From NCBI RefSeq assembly GCF_022179225.1, contig NZ_BPQL01000036.1, forward strand, positions 1 to 64,000: 64,000 bases of DNA. The letters are read 5' to 3'. Within the stretch, counting starts at the first letter, position 1, and every line of letters starts with the position of its first letter. Both the position numbers and the translations under genes were made by a program. Shown piece by piece: positions 27,258-36,937 of the stretch. A model generated the notes under the pieces. It was not told where the DNA came from. It did no database searches and saw only the letters and a list, made by a program, of their open reading frames with translations. The stretch comes from Methylobacterium goesingense. Its GTDB lineage: Bacteria; Pseudomonadota; Alphaproteobacteria; Rhizobiales; Beijerinckiaceae.

Positions 27258-27773
27258 CTATTCCGCCTCGAGATCCTTGGGCGCCACGAACCGCTCCAGG
27301 CGTCCGCTCCCGGCCTTCAGCGCGTCCCAGCTGTCCGCCTCGAAGTCGATGACCGCGATCGCCGCCGTCGGAAACTCGTAGCCGAGGCGCTTGCGCCCGG
27401 GCTTGTCCCCGGCACCCACCAGATATAGCGCAAGATCCTGGAGGCCGGGGTTGTGGCCGATCATCAGCAGGCTCGCCGCCGTCTTCGGCGCACCCCGGGC
27501 CACCGCCAGCAGGGCCGTCTCGGGGGCCTCGTAGATCGAGGACACGATCTCGGGCTGCGGACCGGTCAGGGCGGGCTGCACCCCTTCCCAGGTCTGGCGG
27601 GTGCGCAGGGCTGGCGAGACTACGACCGCATCCGCGCGCAGGTCCTCAGCCGCCAGATAGGCGCCCATGCGCGGCGCATCCCGCTGGCCGCGCGCGTTCA
27701 GGGGACGGTCGAGGTCGCTCACGCCCGGCGGGCGGTCGGATTTGGCGTGACGCAGGAGAATCAGGCGGCGCAT
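27258..27773 (-). CDS. SixA-like histidine phosphatase
   Basis: This 171-aa protein belongs to the histidine phosphatase (phosphoglycerate mutase-like) superfamily, SixA branch. The catalytic His lies in the N-terminal LLRHAKSD motif and the second His in MIGHNPGLQDL. SixA proteins dephosphorylate phosphohistidine on HPt or PTS proteins. A stand-alone HPt gene lies about 10 kb away, but no link is shown. I chose the ATG at 27773; the frame extends 67 codons upstream into the end of the aldo/keto reductase gene region without family similarity. Confidence 0.88.
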   Translation of the reverse strand: MRRLILLRHAKSDRPPGVSDLDRPLNARGQRDAPRMGAYLAAEDLRADAVVVSPALRTRQTWEGVQPALTGPQPEIVSSIYEAPETALLAVARGAPKTAASLLMIGHNPGLQDLALYLVGAGDKPGRKRLGYEFPTAAIAVIDFEADSWDALKAGSGRLERFVAPKDLEAE

Positions 27774-27811
27774 ACGGAACCTTGCGGATATGACGGGCAC
27801 GCGGCCCGGTT

Positions 27812-28792
27812 TCAGGCGAAACCGACGACCGGGTGCGGGGTATAGGGGGCTTCGAGGGCCCGCATTTCGTCGGAGGTCAGGGCAAGATTCAGGGCCGCGA
27901 CCGCGTCGGTGAGGTGCTGGGGCTTCGAGGCACCGATGATCGGTGCCGTGACGGGCGCCTTCTGGAGCACCCATGCCAGGGCGACCTGGGCGCGCGGCAC
28001 GCCCCGCGCGGCCGCGATGGCCGAGACCTGGCCGACGATGGCCCGGTCGGCGGCCTCGGCGGAGGCGTAGAGGTGCCGGCCGACCTCGTCGCTGTCCTGG
28101 CGGGCGCTGCGCACCTCCCAGTCACGGGTCAGGCGGCCGCGCGCAAGGGGGCTCCAGGGCAGCACGGCGATGTCCTGGTCGATGCACAGGGGCAGCATCT
28201 CGCGCTCCTCCTCGCGGTGGAGCAGGTTGTAATGGTCCTGCATCGTCGCGAACCGGGTCCAGCCGTGGCGGTCGGCGGTGAAGAGCGCCTTGGCGAACTG
28301 CCAGGCGAACATCGAGGATGCGCCGATGTACCGTGCCTTGCCGGCTTTCACCACGTCGTGCAGCGCTTCCAGGGTCACCTCGATCGGCGTGCCGTAATCC
28401 CAGCGGTGGATCTGGAACAGGTCGACGTAATCGGTGCCGAGGCGCTTCAGGCTGGCGTCGATGGAGGCGAAGATGGCCTTGCGTGAGAGGCCGCCGGCAT
28501 TGGGTTGGCTCTTCAAGGGGAAGTAGCACTTCGTGGCCAGCACGATCGCGTCGCGGTCGGCGAAGTCGCGGAGCGCCCGGCCAACGATCTCCTCGCTGGT
28601 CCCGTCCGAGTAGGCGTTGGCCGTGTCGAAGAAGTTGATGCCGAGGTCGAGGGCCTGACGGATCAGCGCGCGGCTCTCCTCCTCGCGCAGGGTCCAGGGA
28701 TGCGGACCGCGCTCGGGCACGCCGTAGGTCATGCAGCCGAGGCAGAGGGGCGAAATGTCGAGGCCGGTGCGGCCCAGTTTCTTCGTGATCAT
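27812..28792 (-). CDS. Aldo/keto reductase
   Basis: This 326-aa NADPH-dependent TIM-barrel oxidoreductase of the aldo/keto reductase superfamily lies in a branch close to YajO/IolS-type enzymes. The catalytic Asp and Tyr lie in NFFDTANAYSDGTSE, the Lys in LATKCYFP and the His in FQIHRWDYG. The cofactor region near the C-terminus reads TAPIIGASKPQH. The natural carbonyl substrate cannot be read from sequence. The ATG at 28792 gives the standard opening (ITKKLGRTGLDISPLCLGCM). It lies 38 bases upstream of the sixA-like gene on the same strand. Confidence 0.92.
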   Translation of the reverse strand: MITKKLGRTGLDISPLCLGCMTYGVPERGPHPWTLREEESRALIRQALDLGINFFDTANAYSDGTSEEIVGRALRDFADRDAIVLATKCYFPLKSQPNAGGLSRKAIFASIDASLKRLGTDYVDLFQIHRWDYGTPIEVTLEALHDVVKAGKARYIGASSMFAWQFAKALFTADRHGWTRFATMQDHYNLLHREEEREMLPLCIDQDIAVLPWSPLARGRLTRDWEVRSARQDSDEVGRHLYASAEAADRAIVGQVSAIAAARGVPRAQVALAWVLQKAPVTAPIIGASKPQHLTDAVAALNLALTSDEMRALEAPYTPHPVVGFA

Positions 28793-28876
28793 CGGACGAT
28801 CCGCTCGGAGTGACGATGCGCGGGCGACCCGTCCTATCTGGTCCCGCGCGGATGCGGAGGCCAGGGGCGAACCGCC

Positions 28877-29734
<858 letters not shown>

Positions 29735-29951
29735 CTCGTTGTTCCGGCTCAAGGCATTGGGTTAGGCGCGACGGGATGCGCTCGCAAGCACTCCGCCGTG
29801 TCGCTGGCCGCAGAGTCGGCGCCAGCGCGAACTATGTGGATGACGGCGACGCTTCGAGCATGCGCGCGAGGTGTCATCGATATATCGTCGAAACCGCCGT
29901 TGCGATGGTGCATGGTCTGGCCTGCAGACGGCCCGGAGGCGCTTGGCATCG

Positions 29952-30869
29952 ATGGAGAGCGTTGCCCAGGGCATGGCCTGTGTGCTGTTCTGCGACGTGG
30001 TCGGCAGCACCCGGCTTTACGAGCGGCTCGGAGACGCCGCCGCGCATCGGATCGTCGAGGAGGGCCTGCGCGACACGTCGCGGGAGATCTGCGCCCATGG
30101 CGGACAGGTCGTCAAAACCATCGGCGACGAGATCATGGCTGTATTCCCCGACGCGGTGAGCGCCTGGGATGCGGCGGTCACGATCCAGACCCGCCAGGAA
30201 TCGGTCGTGCGATCCGTCGGAGCGACGCCCGAAAGCGCCATCCAGTACCGGATCGGGTTCCATTTCGGCGGCGTGATCCGGTCGGCCGACGATTACTTCG
30301 GCGCGACCGTCAATGTCGCCGCCCGCATGGCCTCTATCGCCAAGGCCGGGCAGATCATGACGACAGCCGCCACGGTCGAGGGGCTGCCGCTTCCCTACCG
30401 GATGACCGCCCGTCTGCTGGCGGCAGCCTATGCGAGGGGCCTCGGAGAGGACGTCGCGGTTGCCGAGGTGCTGTGGCAGTTCTCGTCCGAGCATACCGTG
30501 ATGCCGTCGATCCCTCTCGCTCCCCGCGCGAGCCCGACCGCGCTGGCCACGCTGCGCCTCACCAGCGGCGACCGGCGTTGGACCTTCGCGCAGGACAGCG
30601 CACCGATCTCGATCGGTCGGGCGGAGGGCAACGACGTCATCGTCACCCAGGCCCGTGCCTCCCGGCACCACGCCACGATCGAACGGCAACGGGATCGGTG
30701 GGTGCTGATCGATCACAGCACCAACGGCACGTTCGTCCATCCGGTCGGTGCTCAGGAGTTTTCGATCTGCCGCGAGGCGTTGGTGCTTCATGCCGCGGGA
30801 AAAATCGGGTTCGGGCGATCGTCCCACCTCGGCGGCGATGACGAGATCGACTTCGTCATCGGTTCCTAA
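29952..30869 (+). CDS. Class III adenylate cyclase-like protein with a C-terminal FHA domain
   Basis: This 305-aa protein has a nucleotide cyclase homology domain at about 1-185. Metal-binding D15 lies in FCDVVGST and D59 in KTIGDEIMAVF. K55 fits adenine selection, and the transition-state Asn and Arg lie in ATVNVAARM. After a linker, an FHA phosphothreonine-binding domain (about 215-300) shows ISIGRAEGNDV, ASRHHATIE and STNGTFV. No membrane segment is seen, so it is a cytosolic cyclase probably targeted or tuned by phosphorylated partners. I chose the ATG at 29952, with GGAGG about 12 bases upstream. It is divergent from the MoxR gene and converges on the next gene with a nine-base gap. Confidence 0.88.
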   Translation: MESVAQGMACVLFCDVVGSTRLYERLGDAAAHRIVEEGLRDTSREICAHGGQVVKTIGDEIMAVFPDAVSAWDAAVTIQTRQESVVRSVGATPESAIQYRIGFHFGGVIRSADDYFGATVNVAARMASIAKAGQIMTTAATVEGLPLPYRMTARLLAAAYARGLGEDVAVAEVLWQFSSEHTVMPSIPLAPRASPTALATLRLTSGDRRWTFAQDSAPISIGRAEGNDVIVTQARASRHHATIERQRDRWVLIDHSTNGTFVHPVGAQEFSICREALVLHAAGKIGFGRSSHLGGDDEIDFVIGS

Positions 30870-30878
30870 GGCTCAGCG

Positions 30879-31529
30879 TTACAGAGTCTTCCCGTCGTGC
30901 CAGACGCAGTTCGAGGCGAGGATTCCGAGATTCACGTCCGATTTCTGCGGCTGGGGCAGCGTCTTGCCGTCCATCGCGAGGTCGATCTTGATCTCGACCT
31001 GTCCCTTTTGTTCGTTCTGGCGCCGGGAGAAGTAGCAATATTGCTGGAAGGGCTGCTCCTCGTTCGCCCGGAAGTTCCAGCCGGTGACGATCTGGCCGTC
31101 CATGTAGGGCACCTGCTTGAACACCGTAAAGGTGGTGTTCACCGGGGCCTTCGAGGCCGGCGCGGCATCGTTGCCGAGTTGCGCCTTGGTCGGGGTCGGC
31201 GCGGAGGCGGCCTTCGGCACCGTGCCCTCCAGCTTGAGCACGTTGTCCGTGAGGGTGACCTCGCCCTTGGTCTTCAGGGTGACGTCGGCGAGCGCGCGCT
31301 GCATGGCGGCGGCGATCTTCTCGGCCGCCGAGTCGAACTGGTTCATGTAGGCGTAGCCGTAGGAGGCGGCCCCGATGCCGATCCCGGCAAGGAGCGTGAA
31401 GGCGCCCGCTCCGAGGGCGCGGAACAGGAAGGCCCGCGCGGAAACGATGCGCGCCTCCGCCCGCAGGCGCCCGTTGACGTTCTGCGCGAGAACGACGTTC
31501 TCGGGCGTACCCGGCGCGTGGATGCTCAT
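30879..31529 (-). CDS. Hypothetical single-pass membrane protein, partner of the upstream gene (216 aa)
   Basis: I recognise no family. A basic N-terminus (about 1-32) is followed by one membrane helix (FRALGAGAFTLLAGIGIGAASYGYAY). The rest is probably periplasmic, with a helix (about 65-80), an Ala/Pro/Thr-rich linker and a C-terminal domain holding two Cys (QYCYFSRR and LASNCVW) that could pair. The ATG overlaps the stop of the upstream membrane gene by four bases (ATGA) and GGAGG precedes it, so the two proteins are made together and likely form a complex. Confidence 0.75.
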   Translation of the reverse strand: MSIHAPGTPENVVLAQNVNGRLRAEARIVSARAFLFRALGAGAFTLLAGIGIGAASYGYAYMNQFDSAAEKIAAAMQRALADVTLKTKGEVTLTDNVLKLEGTVPKAASAPTPTKAQLGNDAAPASKAPVNTTFTVFKQVPYMDGQIVTGWNFRANEEQPFQQYCYFSRRQNEQKGQVEIKIDLAMDGKTLPQPQKSDVNLGILASNCVWHDGKTL

Positions 31530-32779
31530 GCGCCGCCTCCGGCGCTGGCGGTCTGGGCCGGAGGACGGCCGATCGGGATGACCGCGCCGCTCGGCGCCTG
31601 GGCGGGCGCGGGCGCCACTACCGGAGCCTGTGCCGGACTAGTCGCCGGGGTCGGGATCGGCGCCGCATCATCCGGCGCGGGCCGGACCTGATTGAGGGCC
31701 ATCTCCTGGCGCAGGGCGCCAGTGATCGAATCCAGCATGTAGGGCGTGGCGGCGAGGTCGACGGTGGCGCCGAGGTCGTCCTCGTCCATGAAGGTCTTGC
31801 GCACCGAGACGGCACAGAGGGCGAGGATCGTCGAGGCGAAGGCGGCACAGAGGGCCGGCACGAACACGAAGATGCGCAGGAATGCGTGGACCTGGGCCTC
31901 GTTCACGTCGATCGGGTCGACGCCGTAGACCATGGCGGTGAAGGAGTGCAGCTGCGAGCGGTTGACCGAATTGCGATAGGTCTGCTCGGCGTCCGCGACC
32001 TTGCGCTCGGCGGCCCCCCGGTCGAGTTCGCCGCGCGCCTTGCGGGCCTCCTCCAGGAGCTTCGTCACGGCGCCCCGGTCCGTCCCCGCCTTGGCGACGC
32101 TGGCGTTCAGCGTCGCGGTCCGCGGGTCGGTCACGCACTTCATGTTGGAGTAGCGCTGGCCCCGGCTGTTGGTGCCATAGACGCGCTCGCAGCGCTGCGG
32201 CGGCAGGCCGGCGAGCTGGCTCGCGTTTTCGGCCGCGCGCTTCTCGATCTGGTCGAGTTCGGTCGTGTACTGGGCGACCCGGGCGTCGGCGGCGGCGACG
32301 CGGTTGTCGATGGTGGCGCGGTCGGCCTGCGCGTCCTTCAGGGCGGTCTTGGCCTTGGCGGCATCCATCAGACGGGGATGGAACATCATCTCGCCGAGCT
32401 GCGAGACGGACTTCGTGGTGACGCCGGCCGCGAACACGATGCCGACGATCGCCAGCATGCGGATGAAGTAGGACCGCTGCGTCCGGGCCAGGATGCCGAG
32501 CGGCACGCGGCACAGCTCCACCGCCGCGTAGACCAGCGGCGCGAGCAGCATGAAGTAGAAGGCCTTGGAATCGCCGTCGCTGTAGACCCCGGCGAACAGC
32601 CAGGCGCCCCAGAGCGAGGCGCCGATGACCATGAACTCGACCAGGTAGGCGATGCCCACGTAGCCCCACTTGATGCGGTAGCCCTTCTCGACGTGACGTT
32701 CATGGGTCCAGCGGTCGGATTCCCGGCGCCATTCGCGGGCTTCTCGCTGCACGTCCCGGTTGGGGGGCGTCTTGGGCAT
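31526..32779 (-). CDS. Hypothetical multi-pass membrane protein with a periplasmic coiled coil (417 aa)
   Basis: I recognise no family. The layout is clear: a charged N-terminus (about 1-40), three membrane helices (around VGIAYLVEFMVIGASLWGAW, FYFMLLAPLVYAAVELC and FIRMLAIVGIVFAAGV) and then a long Ala/Arg/Glu/Lys-rich coiled-coil region (about 135-270). Two Cys lie within that region (PQRCERVYG and NMKCVTDP). A fourth membrane helix (FLRIFVFVPALCAAFAST) and a Pro/Ala-rich cytoplasmic tail follow. I chose the ATG at 32779; the frame upstream of it is implausible. A TTAA-N7-TTAA box lies 36 bases upstream, suggesting CtrA control. It heads a two-gene operon with the overlapping 216-aa gene. 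Confidence 0.8.
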   Translation of the reverse strand: MPKTPPNRDVQREAREWRRESDRWTHERHVEKGYRIKWGYVGIAYLVEFMVIGASLWGAWLFAGVYSDGDSKAFYFMLLAPLVYAAVELCRVPLGILARTQRSYFIRMLAIVGIVFAAGVTTKSVSQLGEMMFHPRLMDAAKAKTALKDAQADRATIDNRVAAADARVAQYTTELDQIEKRAAENASQLAGLPPQRCERVYGTNSRGQRYSNMKCVTDPRTATLNASVAKAGTDRGAVTKLLEEARKARGELDRGAAERKVADAEQTYRNSVNRSQLHSFTAMVYGVDPIDVNEAQVHAFLRIFVFVPALCAAFASTILALCAVSVRKTFMDEDDLGATVDLAATPYMLDSITGALRQEMALNQVRPAPDDAAPIPTPATSPAQAPVVAPAPAQAPSGAVIPIGRPPAQTASAGGGA

Positions 32780-32814
32780 GGGGCACTCGTGTCTCGATAC
32801 GCGACGAAGCGCGC

Positions 32815-32829
32815 TTAACCGTCCGTTAA
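32815..32829. promoter_or_regulatory. Perfect CtrA-type box (TTAA-N7-TTAA)
   Basis: TTAA at 32815-32818 and TTAA at 32826-32829 are separated by seven bases, exactly the CtrA consensus of alphaproteobacteria. The flanks extend the symmetry to CTTAA...TTAAG. It sits 36 bases upstream of the membrane-protein gene starting at 32779 and 211 bases upstream of the Kef-type gene on the other strand. It is AT-rich against a GC-rich background, which makes chance occurrence less likely. Confidence 0.5.
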
Positions 32830-33039
32830 GAGGTCGCTTATGCGCGTATTGTGCCGTTTTTGCGCCGCATCGGGCGTGCTGACCAGTACGGCGTCCCCAC
32901 CCAAAGGTCGCAGCCGGCGATTTTCCCCGTCCGATGTGTCTGCGTGGTTGCGCCGGGGCGCCGCCCGCGCCCATGGTCCGGACGAGGAACGCGCCGCGGC
33001 AGGCCCGCGCGATCCCGATCCAGGAGACCTCGCGCACCG

Positions 33040-34896
33040 ATGAACGACCTTCACGCCGGCTCCTACAAGGAAGCGATCCTGTTCCTGGTCACCGCTGGCG
33101 TGGTGGTGCCCCTGTTCCATCGCCTGCGCATCTCGCCGGTGCTTGGCTTCATCGGCGCGGGCGCTCTGCTGGGGCCATTCGGACTCGGCCGCTTCGCCGA
33201 GACGCATCACTGGGTTTCCACCTTCACGATCGCGAACCGGGCCGAGATCGCGCATCTGGCCGAGTTCGGCGTGATCTTCCTCATGTTCATGATCGGGGTC
33301 GAGCTGTCCTGGGAGCGCCTGCGAACCTTGCGCCGCCTCGTCTTCGGCCTCGGCTCGATCCAGGTGCTGGCCTCGTCGGCGATCATCGGCGGCATCCTGA
33401 TGGCCCTCTCGGTGCCGATGGCCGCTGCCATCATCGTCGGCCTCGGCCTCGCGCTGTCCTCCACCGCCATCGTGCTGCCGGTGCTGGCCGACCAGAAGCG
33501 GCTGAACACGCCGGCCGGCCGCGCCAGCTTCGCGGTCCTGCTGTTCCAGGACCTCGCGGTGGCGCCCGTGCTCTTCGCCATCGCGGTGCTGGGGCGCAAC
33601 GACGGCGGCAACATGGGCGCCGCCCTCGCGCTCGCTCTGGGCCAGGCGGTGGTGGCCGTCGTCGTCATCGTGGTGGTGGGCCGCCTCGCCCTGAGGCCGC
33701 TGTTCCAGCTCGTCGCCCGCACGCGCTCGCCCGAGCTCTTCATGGCGGCCTGCCTCCTCGTCATCATCGGCACCTCGGTCACGGCCGCCGCCGCCGGGCT
33801 CTCGATGACCCTCGGCGCATTCGTCGCCGGGCTTCTGCTCGCCGAGACCGAGTATCGCCGCGCGATCGAGGCGACGATCGACCCGTTCAAGGGCCTGCTG
33901 CTCGGGGTGTTCTTCGTCTCGGTCGGCATGAACCTCGATCCGGCGCACCTGATGTCGGCCCCTGGGGCCGTACTCGGGCTCGCCCTCGCTCTCATGCTCA
34001 TCAAGGGCGCGGTGATCGTCGTCGCCGCGCGCGTCATGCGGCTCTCGAAGGCGGTGGCGGTCGAGGCGGCCCTGTTGCTGGGTCCTGGCGGCGAGTTCGC
34101 CTTCGTGCTCATCGGCGGGGCGCTGGCGGGCGGGCTCGTGCCGGAAGAGGTGGGCCAGGCCGCCCTCATCGTGACTACGGTGACGATGATCGCGATTCCC
34201 GCCCTCGCGGTGCTCGCCCGGCGGCTAGGCCGGCGCCTGTCCGCGAAGCAGCTCGGACGCGCCCGGGCCGAGCCGATCCCCGACCGGCAGCAGAACCGCG
34301 TCATCATCGCGGGCTACGGCCGGGTCGGACGGCTCGTGGGCGAGATGCTGGCGCGCCACAAGATCCCCTACCTCGCCCTTGATGCCGACGCGGCCCGCGT
34401 CTCCGAGCATCGGCGCCTCGGCAATCCGGTCTATTTCGGGGATTCCGCCAATCCCGAACTCCTGCGGCGCTGCGACATCGCCAATGCGCGCGCCCTCGTG
34501 GTGACCCTCGACACGCCCCGCGCCGTCGAGGCGGTGGTGGAGGCGGCGCGGGCCGAGCGGCGCGACATCACCATCGTGGCCCGCGCCCGCGATGCCCGGC
34601 ACGCCTCGGCGCTCTACGAGATGGGCGTCGACGACGCCGTGCCGGAAACCATCGAGGCGTCGCTCCAGCTCTCGGAGGCCGTGCTCGTGGATGTCGGCGT
34701 TCCGATGGGTCTCGTGATCGCGTCGATCCACGAGCGCCGCGACGAGTACCGGGCGATGCTGCGCCGAAAGGAGACCGAGGTCCGCCCCGCCTTCCGGGCC
34801 CGCCGCACGGTGGGCAAGGGGACGGAGGCCAAGGCCACGGAAGGGCGCGAGGCTGCCCCCAAGGACGATGCCAAGCCGGCGATCAAGAGCGCCTGA
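33040..34896 (+). CDS. Kef-type cation:proton antiporter (CPA2) with a TrkA-N domain
   Basis: This 618-aa inner-membrane transporter has a CPA2 domain of about 12 helices (about 8-395), beginning AILFLVTAGVVVPLFHRLRI and including the exchange-site region LLFQDLAVAPV. A cytoplasmic Rossmann TrkA-N/RCK domain (about 420-540, VIIAGYGRVGRLVG) binds nucleotide. A charged Lys/Ala-rich tail ends the protein. Such proteins exchange K+ (or Na+) for H+ and protect against electrophiles or pH stress. AGGAGA precedes the ATG at 33040; the frame extends 63 codons upstream without similarity. It is divergent from the two-gene membrane operon. Confidence 0.92.
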   Translation: MNDLHAGSYKEAILFLVTAGVVVPLFHRLRISPVLGFIGAGALLGPFGLGRFAETHHWVSTFTIANRAEIAHLAEFGVIFLMFMIGVELSWERLRTLRRLVFGLGSIQVLASSAIIGGILMALSVPMAAAIIVGLGLALSSTAIVLPVLADQKRLNTPAGRASFAVLLFQDLAVAPVLFAIAVLGRNDGGNMGAALALALGQAVVAVVVIVVVGRLALRPLFQLVARTRSPELFMAACLLVIIGTSVTAAAAGLSMTLGAFVAGLLLAETEYRRAIEATIDPFKGLLLGVFFVSVGMNLDPAHLMSAPGAVLGLALALMLIKGAVIVVAARVMRLSKAVAVEAALLLGPGGEFAFVLIGGALAGGLVPEEVGQAALIVTTVTMIAIPALAVLARRLGRRLSAKQLGRARAEPIPDRQQNRVIIAGYGRVGRLVGEMLARHKIPYLALDADAARVSEHRRLGNPVYFGDSANPELLRRCDIANARALVVTLDTPRAVEAVVEAARAERRDITIVARARDARHASALYEMGVDDAVPETIEASLQLSEAVLVDVGVPMGLVIASIHERRDEYRAMLRRKETEVRPAFRARRTVGKGTEAKATEGREAAPKDDAKPAIKSA

Positions 34897-34929
34897 GCGG
34901 GCGGAAGTACCGGCTCCCAGGTCGGCGGG

Positions 34930-35448
34930 TCAGAGCAGGCGTCCCTGTCCCCGCGCGGGCATGACGGGTTTCGGAACCGCGCCGGGCACGGACGCCTTGG
35001 GCCCGCCCGCAGGCTTGGGGGGCGGGGCCTTCGGGTGCGGCCGGATCGCTTCGGGAGGCTTGGCCGCGCGGGGCCGGGCGCGTCGGGCCGGCGGTTGGAG
35101 CGCCGGGTCCGTCCCCGGCGCGTAGCTGCACCGGTAGACGATCTCATCCGGCGGGCCGAGGCCGGTATCGAGGGGGATCGCCACGGTGTCGTCCTGGAAG
35201 CGCCACTTGCGCGTGCCCTTGTCCCAGTAGAGCCAGACCGTGGTCGGATGCCCCTGGATCGCGAAGATGGCGGCTTTCTTCGACACGGCACGGATCGTCC
35301 GGGGCTCGTACATGCCCTTGGCGCGGTAGGCCTCCGCAAAGGAGGCAGGCTGGCGGTCGATGAAGGTGTTGCGCACCACCTGAATCGTTGCGCCCGGCTC
35401 GGACAGGAACCGCTTGAAGTCGCTCAGCGAGCGCAGCACGGGCGCCAT
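34930..35448 (-). CDS. Hypothetical protein (172 aa)
   Basis: I do not recognise a family. Residues 1 to about 115 look like a compact alpha/beta domain (LSDFKRFLSEPGATIQVV, then TTVWLYWDKGTRKWRFQDD). The last 55 residues are Pro/Arg/Lys-rich and probably disordered. No signal peptide or membrane segment is visible. I chose the ATG at 35448, with GGGAG about seven bases upstream. It converges on the Kef-type gene with a 33-base spacer and is divergent from the VWA gene. Confidence 0.7.
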   Translation of the reverse strand: MAPVLRSLSDFKRFLSEPGATIQVVRNTFIDRQPASFAEAYRAKGMYEPRTIRAVSKKAAIFAIQGHPTTVWLYWDKGTRKWRFQDDTVAIPLDTGLGPPDEIVYRCSYAPGTDPALQPPARRARPRAAKPPEAIRPHPKAPPPKPAGGPKASVPGAVPKPVMPARGQGRLL

Positions 35449-35697
35449 GACGCTCACTCCCAACTCTACTCGAAGACCATGCGCCCTGACATTTTGTCCT
35501 GACCTGCACGCGACTGTGCGAGGACAATGTTCGATTCCGATGACAAGTCCCGCTGCCGGGAATGTCACGGGCAAGGGGATATCAACAGGATTCCCGGGTT
35601 ATGCCCAGTTTAACGTATGTGAGTGGGCCGAGGCCTATGCCGGGGGCGGCGTGGCCGCGGGCTTGACCCGGCCAGCGGCTTCCCGCGTTGTCGCCCC

Positions 35698-36873
35698 ATG
35701 CTGCTCCAGTTCTTCACCGCCCTGCGCGAGGCCAAGGTCCCCGTCACCCTGCGGGAATTCCTGACGCTTCTCGGCGCCCTCGACCGAGATCTCGCCGAGA
35801 AGCGCGTCGAGGACTTCTACCTCCTCGCCCGCACCGCCCTGGTGAAGGACGAGCGCAACCTCGACCGGTTCGACCGGGTCTTCGGCACCGTCTTCAAGGG
35901 CATCGAGTCCTTGGGCGAGGCGATGGCGCCGGCCGCGATCCCCGAGGAATGGCTGCGCAAGCTCGCCGAGAAGTACCTCACCGATGCCGAGAAGGCGGAG
36001 TTGCAGGCGCTCGGCTGGGACAAGCTGTTCGAGACCCTGAAGCAGCGCCTCGCCGAGCAGCAGGAGCGCCACCAGGGCGGCAGCAAGTGGATCGGCACCG
36101 GCGGAACCTCGCCGTTCGGCGCCTACGGGTACAACCCGGAGGGCGTCCGGATCGGTCAGGACGGCAACCGGAACTTCCGCGCGGTGAAGGTTTGGGACAA
36201 GCGTGAGTTCAAGGATCTCGACGACACCGTCGAGCTCGGCACCCGCAACATGCGGGTGGCGCTGCGCCGCCTGCGCCGCTTCGCCCGCACGGGTGCCGCC
36301 GACGAACTCGATCTCGACGGCACGATCCGCGAGACGGCGGCCAAGGGCTACCTCGACGTGAAACTCCGGCCTGAGCGGCGCAACGCCGTGAAGGTGCTGT
36401 TGTTCCTCGATGTCGGCGGTTCGATGGATTGGCACGTGGCTCTCGCCGAGGAGCTGTTCTCGGCCGCCCGCTCGGAGTTCAAACACTTCGAGCACTTCTA
36501 CTTCCACAACTGCCCCTACGAGCGGGTCTGGCGGGAGAACGAGCGCCGGCACGACGAGACCCTGCCGCTCCTCGACTTGCTGCGCACCTACCCGCCGGAT
36601 TACCGCGTGGTGTTCGTCGGAGACGCCTCCATGAGCCCCTACGAGATCGCCATGGCGGGCGGCTCGGTGGAGCACTGGAACGAGGAACCGGGCGAGGTCT
36701 GGTTGAACCGCATCCTCGAGCGGTTCCCGAAGGCGGTCTGGCTGAACCCGATCCCGCCGGAGCACTGGCCCTACACCCAGTCGATCGCCATGGTCCGCCG
36801 CCTCATGGGCGACCGGATGTTTCCGCTCAACCTCGAGGGCATCGACGGGGCCATGCGGAGCCTCGTCCGCTGA
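35698..36873 (+). CDS. CoxE-like VWA domain protein
   Basis: This 391-aa protein of the VWA/CoxE-like family (PF05762 type) has a helical N-terminal region (about 1-110), a linker and a C-terminal VWA domain from about 225. The metal site reads FLDVGGSMD: the first MIDAS serine is Gly, as is usual in this branch. The family-typical FVGDASMSPYEIAMAGGSVE follows. These proteins pair with MoxR ATPases to mature or remodel target enzymes. The likely partner is the MoxR gene at 28877-29734. The ATG at 35698 gives the standard opening MLLQFFTALREAKVPV. Confidence 0.9.
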   Translation: MLLQFFTALREAKVPVTLREFLTLLGALDRDLAEKRVEDFYLLARTALVKDERNLDRFDRVFGTVFKGIESLGEAMAPAAIPEEWLRKLAEKYLTDAEKAELQALGWDKLFETLKQRLAEQQERHQGGSKWIGTGGTSPFGAYGYNPEGVRIGQDGNRNFRAVKVWDKREFKDLDDTVELGTRNMRVALRRLRRFARTGAADELDLDGTIRETAAKGYLDVKLRPERRNAVKVLLFLDVGGSMDWHVALAEELFSAARSEFKHFEHFYFHNCPYERVWRENERRHDETLPLLDLLRTYPPDYRVVFVGDASMSPYEIAMAGGSVEHWNEEPGEVWLNRILERFPKAVWLNPIPPEHWPYTQSIAMVRRLMGDRMFPLNLEGIDGAMRSLVR

Positions 36874-36937
36874 ACGGGACTATGCGGACCATTGCCCGTC
36901 GAGGTGCGACCCGAGTGACAGCGGACACGAAGCCTTC

